DNA of 10,795 nt, taken from positions 1 through 10,795 of the forward strand of contig DQLO01000386.1 of NCBI GenBank assembly GCA_015660155.1, written 5' to 3'. Source of the DNA: Verrucomicrobiota bacterium. GTDB taxonomy: Bacteria; Verrucomicrobiota; Verrucomicrobiia; Limisphaerales; UBA1100. Within the stretch, counting starts at the first letter, position 1; each line of letters starts with the position of its first letter. Under the pieces are notes generated by a model. The model ran no database searches. It saw nothing but the letters and a program-made list of their open reading frames with translations, and was not told where the DNA came from. A program made the translations under genes and the position numbers. Shown piece after piece: positions 6,084 to 10,795 of the stretch.

Positions 6084-7007
6084 GTGGGCACCGACGCCAT
6101 CGACGCTATTGAAAACCGGATTGATGGCCGCGCCATCGCCGAGCAAATACACGGGGAAACCCGGCGGCATATTGAAGCCCTGAGTGAGCAGGGCACGCCG
6201 CCGGGTCTCGTCTTTGTGCGCGTGGGCGAGGATCCCGCCTCGCGCGTGTACGTGGGCATGAAGGAAAAAACCTGCGCCCGCCTCGGCATCCAGTCCACCA
6301 CCCACGTGCTGCCGGAGGACACTTCGGAAAAGGAATTGCTCAAGCTCATCAGCGAGCTGAACGCCAACCCCACCGTGCACGGCATCCTCGTGCAAGCGCC
6401 GCTGCCCGCGTCCATTAACGAAGCCACCATCTTCGCCGCGGTGTCGCCCAATAAAGACGTCGATGGATTTCATCCCGTCAACGTCGGCAAACTGTTGCTC
6501 GGCGATCCCGATGGGTTTGTGCCCTGCACCCCCGCCGGCGTGCACGAGCTGCTCATCCGCAGCGGCGTGCCCATCCAAAGCGCGGAAGTCGTCATCCTCG
6601 GCCGCGGCAATATCGTCGGCAAACCGATGGCCGCCATCCTTTGCCAAAAAGCCGCGCACGCCAACGCCACCGTCACACTATGCCACTCGCGCACGGCCAA
6701 CCTTGCCGATCATTGCCGCCGCGCGGATATATTGATCGCCGCCATCGGCGTGGCGGAATTTGTGAAAGCGGATATGGTGAAGCCCGGCGCCACGGTGATC
6801 GACGTGGGCGTAAACCGCATTGCCGATCCCGAAGCCAAGAACGGCACGCGGCTGGTGGGCGATGTGGACTTCGACGCCGTGCAGCCGATCGCCGGACTCA
6901 TCACGCCTAACCCCGGCGGCGTGGGGCCAATGACCATCGCGTTGCTGATGCGCAACACCGCCCGGGCCGCCGCACGCGCGGTTGGGCTCGAGCTTGAATC
7001 CATTTAA
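6084..7007 (+). CDS. folD: Bifunctional methylenetetrahydrofolate dehydrogenase/cyclohydrolase FolD
   Basis: FolD interconverts 5,10-methylene-THF and 10-formyl-THF with NADP, supplying one-carbon units for purines and formyl-Met-tRNA. The 307-residue product carries the first signature SRVYVGMKEKTCARLGI at 53-69, with Tyr56 and the catalytic Lys60 spaced as in the family. ILVQAPLP at 101-108 holds the conserved Gln104, and DVDGFHPVNVG at 125-135 the conserved Asp. The cofactor loop VILGRGNIVGKP is at 170-181, and the second signature PNPGGVGPMTIALLM is near the end. Normal FolD is about 280-300 residues. The start is GTG at 6084, one base after the preceding stop; the first 11 or so residues before NRIDGRAIA are slightly longer than usual. 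No Shine-Dalgarno is visible, suggesting coupling. Identification is very secure. Confidence 0.96.
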   Translation: MGTDAIDAIENRIDGRAIAEQIHGETRRHIEALSEQGTPPGLVFVRVGEDPASRVYVGMKEKTCARLGIQSTTHVLPEDTSEKELLKLISELNANPTVHGILVQAPLPASINEATIFAAVSPNKDVDGFHPVNVGKLLLGDPDGFVPCTPAGVHELLIRSGVPIQSAEVVILGRGNIVGKPMAAILCQKAAHANATVTLCHSRTANLADHCRRADILIAAIGVAEFVKADMVKPGATVIDVGVNRIADPEAKNGTRLVGDVDFDAVQPIAGLITPNPGGVGPMTIALLMRNTARAAARAVGLELESI

Positions 7008-7016
7008 CTTTTTAAA

Positions 7017-7451
7017 ATGACCGACGTAAGAATTCTCCCCGACCTCCAATGCTCGCTAATGTGCGAGGACGTCCGACAGGAAGCTAATGGCAACATTTTC
7101 CTGATCGGCGTGCTGAACCAAATCGTGGTGCCGCAGGTGCCCGTGGCGGCAAACAAGCTGGCGTGCTTCAACCGCTGGACCGCCGGTGTGGGCGAATTCA
7201 ACGAAGTGGTGAAGCTGCTCGCGCCCGATCAATCCACCGTGGTGCGCGAAAATGCGCTGGCGTTTACGATGGAAAACCCCGGCGTGGTGCGCACGAACGT
7301 GCATATGTTTCAAGGCGTGGAGTTCACCGAAGCCGGCGTATATTACGTGGAGGTGACCGTCGACGACGTGCTGAAGCTGCGCTATCCGCTGCCGTTGGTG
7401 GTGATGCCGCAAAACCAAAACGGTGGCGCCAACGCGGGCGAACAGAATTAA
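7017..7451 (+). CDS. DUF6941-like small protein
   Basis: This 144-residue, soluble-looking protein (MTDVRILPDLQCSLMCEDVRQEANG) has no signal peptide or membrane segment. The CEDVRQEANGNIFLIGVLNQIVVP stretch (16-39), followed by a beta-rich body ending GVYYVEVTVDDVLKLRYPLPLVV (107-129), resembles the uncharacterised DUF6941 family. There the pattern is typically CDDVR then GK then LIGVY near the N-terminus; I recall this from memory. The body looks like an all-beta sandwich. The Asn/Gly-rich tail (QNQNGGANAGEQN) is probably disordered. The start ATG is 9 nt after the folD stop, with an AT-rich gap and no obvious Shine-Dalgarno. Its stop is 4 nt before the next gene, so it belongs to the same transcription unit. 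Function is unknown. Confidence 0.8.
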   Translation: MTDVRILPDLQCSLMCEDVRQEANGNIFLIGVLNQIVVPQVPVAANKLACFNRWTAGVGEFNEVVKLLAPDQSTVVRENALAFTMENPGVVRTNVHMFQGVEFTEAGVYYVEVTVDDVLKLRYPLPLVVMPQNQNGGANAGEQN

Positions 7452-7455
7452 ATTT

Positions 7456-8427
7456 ATGGAACCGGCCCCGCCCAATGGCGAACCGCCGGAGGAAACTTCG
7501 CCGGACACAACCGAGCCCCAGCCCGAGCTGGAATCTCCGCCCGAACCGCCTTCGCCCCCCAAAGGCTTTCCCGTCACCTTCAGCGGCGTGGCGTCCTTTG
7601 CCGAAACCGGCTGGGGACGTTTGCTCGGCTGGCAATTTCTGATGGCCCTCGCGCTGGGCGGCGCGGTGCTGCTCGTGCTCGCCCGCCATTGGGCGCCGGT
7701 GGTGGATTCCGCAATGGCACAACTCCCCGCCGAAACCGGCTGGCGCAATGGCACGCTCGTGTGGCCCGATGAAAAACCGGTGGAGCTGGGCCGCAACAAT
7801 TATTTCTGCCTCATCGTGGATCCCGCCGGCACCGCGCGGCAAGGTCAACTGGCCGATGTACAGGTGGAACTGCGCCGCGAGGATTGGCTGCTCGGTTCGG
7901 TGTTCGGCTATTTTGAATTGAATTACGCGCCGGGCGATTTGCCCTTGTTGCGCGAGGAACTTGCGCCGTGGTGGGGCGCGCGGCGGCCGTTCCTGTTGTT
8001 GGCGCTGGGCGCGGCGGCGGGCGCGCTGGTGTGGTTGGGCTGGCTGGCGCTGGGCGCGGCGGGCGGCGTGGTGGCGCGCGCGGTGGCATTTTACGTGGAC
8101 CGCCAATGCAACTATACCCAAGGCTGGCGACTCGCGGCCGCGGCGCAATTGCCGTCGGCGCTGTTGTTGGCGGTGGGCGTGCTGTGCTACGCGCTGGGGT
8201 TGCTGCCGTGGATGGGGTTGCTGGTGCTGGTGCCATTGGCGGCGTTGGTGGCGTGGGCATATTTATTTTTCGCGCCATTCTTCCTGCCGCGCATTGAAGC
8301 GATCGAACCCAATCCATTTGATGGCGAGGAGGAAGAAACGAATGCCGCCGGTGACGAAAGCGAATTCTCCGAACCGGAAGAGGCCAATCCATTTCAGGAT
8401 GACGAAGACGGTGATGATGGGGCCTGA
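7456..8427 (+). CDS. Proline-rich multi-pass membrane protein with acidic C-terminal tail, unknown function
   Basis: The 323-residue product starts at ATG 7456, 4 nt after the preceding stop; an in-frame ATG at 7423 would overlap that gene by 29 nt and is less likely. Residues 1-37 are rich in Pro, Glu and Thr and look disordered and cytoplasmic. A first membrane segment lies at about 57-77, followed by an extracytoplasmic or peripheral domain at 80-175 (NNYFCLIVDPAGTARQGQLA, then WLLGSVFGYFELNYAPGDLP). Further hydrophobic segments lie at 177-210, 227-250 and 251-278. The C-terminus (284-323) is strongly acidic and contains the motif NPF twice (NPFDGEEEE and NPFQDDEDGD). The membrane half is built largely of Ala, Leu, Gly and Val, with very GC-rich codons. 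I do not recognise a family. The context of envelope proteins and an ABC ATPase downstream suggests an envelope role, by inference. Confidence 0.82.
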   Translation: MEPAPPNGEPPEETSPDTTEPQPELESPPEPPSPPKGFPVTFSGVASFAETGWGRLLGWQFLMALALGGAVLLVLARHWAPVVDSAMAQLPAETGWRNGTLVWPDEKPVELGRNNYFCLIVDPAGTARQGQLADVQVELRREDWLLGSVFGYFELNYAPGDLPLLREELAPWWGARRPFLLLALGAAAGALVWLGWLALGAAGGVVARAVAFYVDRQCNYTQGWRLAAAAQLPSALLLAVGVLCYALGLLPWMGLLVLVPLAALVAWAYLFFAPFFLPRIEAIEPNPFDGEEEETNAAGDESEFSEPEEANPFQDDEDGDDGA

Positions 8428-8479
8428 CAGCCCATTTGCCAGCATTGCCAGCGCGAGCGGGTTCGGTTAGGTTGGGCGC

Positions 8480-9199
8480 GTGAAATTTTGGGCAATGGTT
8501 TGGATGGCAGTTGTACTGACCGGCTGCGGCGGTAGTGGGGAGGGCAGCACCACGGCGGAAGATCGCGAGCCGCATTTTCTGGCGGGTCGGCGGCTGGTGA
8601 CGCAGCAGGATTACGACGGCGCGGAGCGTTCTTTTTATAAAGCACTGGAGGCCAACCCGCGCTCAGCGGCGGCGCATTACGAACTGGGCGTGCTGTTTCT
8701 TTCGCGCAAGAATGATCCGGCGGCATCAATTTTTCATCTGCAACGATTCATCACGCTCAAGCCGGAGGCGGCAAATAAAAAAGATGTGCTGGGGCAAATC
8801 GAAGGTTTGAAGAGTGATCTCGCGGGCGAAATCCTCGGCAACCCGCAATCGCAGCCCAACCAATCCATCCTAGCCCTGCGCCGGCAGCTCGACCGGTTGG
8901 CGGCGGAAAACGCGGCGCTCAAGCATCAGTTGCTTTCCAAGGGCATCACGCCTAATCCAGTGCCGCTTACCAACACCACCGCCACGCTGCCGCCCCGGCC
9001 AATTCCCGGAGGGAGTACGGTGCCCAATCCGCCACGCCCCACGGCAACCCGCACGCACACCGTGAAGCGCGGCGACAACCCGACCAACATCGCGCGCCGC
9101 TACGACGTATCCGTGGCCCGACTGCTCGCGGCCAATCCCGGCCTCAAGCCGGCGCGGATGCAGATTGGCGATGAACTGAAAATCCCACCGCGCAACTAG
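8480..9199 (+). CDS. Lipoprotein with TPR, coiled coil and C-terminal LysM domain
   Basis: This 239-residue protein starts at GTG 8480. Its lipoprotein signal (MKFWAMVWMAVVLTGC) has lipobox LTGC and lipidated Cys16, so it should be anchored in a membrane. Residues 31-95 form at least two TPR-like helical pairs (AGRRLVTQQDYDGAERSFYK, ALEANPRSAAAHYELGVLFL). Residues 128-153 are a short coiled coil (LALRRQLDRLAAENAALKHQ). A Thr/Pro linker (155-190) leads to one LysM domain at 192-236 (HTVKRGDNPTNIARRYDV to IGDELKIPP). LysM binds peptidoglycan, so the protein would tie a membrane to the wall and use TPRs to hold a partner. The layout resembles YbgF/CpoB-type or wall-tethering lipoproteins only in general plan. 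A 52-bp gap precedes it without a convincing promoter, and the next gene starts 5 nt after its stop. Confidence 0.88.
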   Translation: MKFWAMVWMAVVLTGCGGSGEGSTTAEDREPHFLAGRRLVTQQDYDGAERSFYKALEANPRSAAAHYELGVLFLSRKNDPAASIFHLQRFITLKPEAANKKDVLGQIEGLKSDLAGEILGNPQSQPNQSILALRRQLDRLAAENAALKHQLLSKGITPNPVPLTNTTATLPPRPIPGGSTVPNPPRPTATRTHTVKRGDNPTNIARRYDVSVARLLAANPGLKPARMQIGDELKIPPRN

Positions 9200-9204
9200 C
9201 TCTT

Positions 9205-10065
9205 ATGCAGCGCCTCATTCTTGTCACACTGGGTTGTTTTTGGTTGTTCATGACCTGGCAACTTTGGCGCGTGGAATACGCCGGCCAAAAGCTCGGCGCG
9301 GCGGTGGGGATTTCCACGGTGTGGGACAAAGTGCGGCGCGCGCCGGATGATTCGCATCTGCAAATTGTGCACGCTCCCTCGGGCCGGTTATTGGGCGGCC
9401 TCGATTGGGAACCCAAATTGATGGCCAAAACCACCTCCAAGGTGGAAGGCCAAATCACACAAATCGATGGCTACGAATTGGCGATGGACAGCGGTGTGTT
9501 TTTCCTCGATGCGGGCCAGGGTCAAGTGCGGTTTAATCTCGAGTTGACGCTGGACGCCGCCTCGAAATGGCAAACGGTGCGGATCGATTTTCGCAAGCTC
9601 GATGACCAAAGCAATTTGGATCTGCACCTCAGCGCACTCGCCACGGCCAGCAATCAAGTGCTCAATCTCGGCCTTGAACTTCACAATTACACCAATAAAA
9701 TTCAGATGCCGTTGGAGGATATGCGCGAACCAAAGAAATTTTCCAGAGCACTCCTCGCACTGCGCGGCACGGGCAAGCTCACCACGACTACCACAATGTT
9801 TGCCATCAACAAATTGCTCGACGAAGCTAACTTCAGCACGCAACTGAACTTCAGTTTCGAGCTCCCCCGCAAGGCGCACCTCGATCGCCTCCCCGGCGTG
9901 CGGTCGGACATCAAAGTGTATCGCGTGGATTTCGAACCCCTCAAAGGTTGGCCCGCCAGCGTGTACATCAACCCCACCGGCGAAATCCTGCTCGTGCGGC
10001 TGCCGCAGGGCTACGAGCTACGCAATACCCATTATTACGGCATCGCCCGCCGTCGCACCCAATGA
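9205..10065 (+). CDS. Membrane-anchored protein of unknown function upstream of ABC ATPase
   Basis: This 286-residue protein has one N-terminal membrane segment (LILVTLGCFWLFMTWQLW, 4-21) that probably stays as an anchor rather than being cleaved. The rest (25-286) is a largely beta, extracytoplasmic domain: alternating strands such as VRFNLELTLDAASKWQTVRIDF (108-129) and STQLNFSFELPRKAHLDRLP (211-230). It includes SGRLLGGLDWEPKL (59-72) and ends GEILLVRLPQGYELRN. I do not recognise a family. The gene begins 5 nt after the lipoprotein gene and ends with ATGA, overlapping the ABC ATPase start by 4 nt. Tight coupling to the ATPase is therefore likely, and an accessory or substrate-facing subunit of that transporter is one inference. 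It is not a permease, as it lacks multiple membrane spans. Confidence 0.82.
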   Translation: MQRLILVTLGCFWLFMTWQLWRVEYAGQKLGAAVGISTVWDKVRRAPDDSHLQIVHAPSGRLLGGLDWEPKLMAKTTSKVEGQITQIDGYELAMDSGVFFLDAGQGQVRFNLELTLDAASKWQTVRIDFRKLDDQSNLDLHLSALATASNQVLNLGLELHNYTNKIQMPLEDMREPKKFSRALLALRGTGKLTTTTTMFAINKLLDEANFSTQLNFSFELPRKAHLDRLPGVRSDIKVYRVDFEPLKGWPASVYINPTGEILLVRLPQGYELRNTHYYGIARRRTQ

Positions 10066-10795
10066 TCGAACTTGAAAATCTGGTAAAAAATTTCGGCGAC
10101 CTCACCGCCGTGGATGGCCTGAGCCTCACGGTGGGCAAAGGCGAATTCGTCGCCGTACTCGGCCCCAATGCCGCCGGCAAAACCACCACCATCAAAATGC
10201 TCGTGGGCCTCATCAAGCCCAACTCCGGCACGGTGCGCGTGTGCGGCATCGATGTGCAATCCGATCCCATCGCCGTCCGCCGGCATCTTGCATACGTTCC
10301 GGATTTTCCTTTCCTGTACGACAAGCTTACCCCGTGGGAATTCCTGCGCTTCACCGGTCAGCTTTTTCACATGGACGAAGACCAAATTCAGGAACGCTGC
10401 CGCGAACTCATCCCGCGTTTTAATCTCGAGCCGTATTTGCAAAAGAGCATCGAAAGCCTCAGCCACGGCACGCGCCAGCGCATCGCGATTGTCTCGGCGC
10501 TCATGCACGCGCCGGAAGTGTTTGTGCTCGATGAACCGATGGTGGGGCTCGACCCGCATCACCAATATATTTTGAAAGAGGTTTTGAAAGAACGCGCCGC
10601 CGAGGGGATGACGGTGTTTCTCTCCACGCACCAAATCAGTGTGGCGGAGGAAGTGGCCGACCGCATCGGCATCATTCACATGGGCAAGCTCGTCGCCCTA
10701 GGCACCAAGGAAGAACTGCACGCCATCAGCGGCCGCGGCAAGGTGGCGCTGGAGGAAACCTACCTCGCTCTCACCAGCGAGGAATCCGATGTGAG
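10062..10795 (+). CDS. ABC transporter ATP-binding protein, 3' end cut by window
   Basis: The frame is open from ATG 10062 to the last base (244 codons plus 2 nt). It shows a complete nucleotide-binding domain: Walker A GPNAAGKTT at 34-42, VPDFPFLYD at 79-87 where the Q-loop usually is, signature LSHGTRQR at 133-140 (in place of LSGGQ), Walker B VFVLDEP at 153-159 with catalytic Glu158, D-loop GLDP at 162-165 and switch His190 in STHQ. The catalytic residues are intact, so it should hydrolyse ATP, but two positions are atypical: Asp81 replaces the usual Gln, and the signature reads SHGTRQ. Such variants occur in ABC-2 type and gliding/export ATPases of the NatA/CcmA class, so an export system is likely. 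The permease should be just beyond the window end. ATGA coupling links it to the preceding gene. Confidence 0.92.
   Translation, partial: MIELENLVKNFGDLTAVDGLSLTVGKGEFVAVLGPNAAGKTTTIKMLVGLIKPNSGTVRVCGIDVQSDPIAVRRHLAYVPDFPFLYDKLTPWEFLRFTGQLFHMDEDQIQERCRELIPRFNLEPYLQKSIESLSHGTRQRIAIVSALMHAPEVFVLDEPMVGLDPHHQYILKEVLKERAAEGMTVFLSTHQISVAEEVADRIGIIHMGKLVALGTKEELHAISGRGKVALEETYLALTSEESDV

Noticed and set aside
5327-6451. Minus-strand open frame of 374 codons opposite the SH3 protein and folD
   Set aside because: It lies entirely antisense to two well-supported genes, has low-complexity His/Arg/Gly composition and no domain; it is a by-product of GC-rich codon usage.
8007-8063. Spaced GGG runs in the coding strand, possible G-quadruplex
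   Set aside because: Loops between G-runs are long and uneven, and the runs are explained by Gly/Ala/Leu codons of a membrane helix.
7324-8148. Minus-strand open frame of 274 codons opposite the membrane protein gene
   Set aside because: Its Arg/His/Ala-rich sequence has no family resemblance, and the opposite frame has proper membrane segments and gene spacing.

Overview
The window is GC-rich, densely coding bacterial chromosome. It carries thirteen protein genes, two of them cut by the window ends, and no RNA genes, insertion sequences, phage genes or CRISPR arrays. The best taxonomic clue is a 51-residue basic protein at 3668-3823 (starts MSRHRSL, core KRNVLKRFERV, ends GLRKTKPSE). It matches the small basic protein family I know from Verrucomicrobia and Chlamydiae. 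With the high GC, proline-rich envelope proteins, weak Shine-Dalgarno sites and a GC-rich palindromic intergenic repeat, it suggests a free-living Verrucomicrobiota member. That assignment is inference from memory of the families, not a database search.

Left part, 1-3425: the end of a rightward DUF4149-like membrane protein meets a leftward group of three genes: cstA (carbon-starvation family transporter), nadD (NAD biosynthesis) and rsfS (ribosome silencing factor). cstA and nadD are 1 nt apart, and nadD and rsfS 7 nt apart, so they are probably co-transcribed. The convergent junction is a 25-bp inverted repeat whose outer ends carry the stop codons of both flanking genes.

Middle, 3426-3667: this 242-bp divergent intergenic region separates cstA from the rightward genes. 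It holds a terminator-like hairpin, three near-tandem TGTTARYAR 9-mers ending in a palindrome, and a good sigma70-like promoter (TTGCCG, 18 nt, TATAAA) for the small basic protein, which also has a clear ribosome binding site.

Right part, 3668-10795: all genes run rightward with mostly tiny gaps or overlaps. The first block is small basic protein, RluB-type pseudouridine synthase, a secreted proline-rich protein with two SH3-like domains, and FolD (one-carbon metabolism). The second block is a DUF6941-like small protein, a proline-rich multi-pass membrane protein with an acidic tail, a TPR/LysM lipoprotein, a membrane-anchored protein of unknown function, and an ABC-transporter ATPase that runs off the window. 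The second block looks like an uncharacterised envelope or ABC-export locus. I found no clear defence system or other mobile or exotic system. The most unusual items are the stop-codon-donating repeat, the regulatory region between cstA and the small basic protein, and the unknown envelope block.
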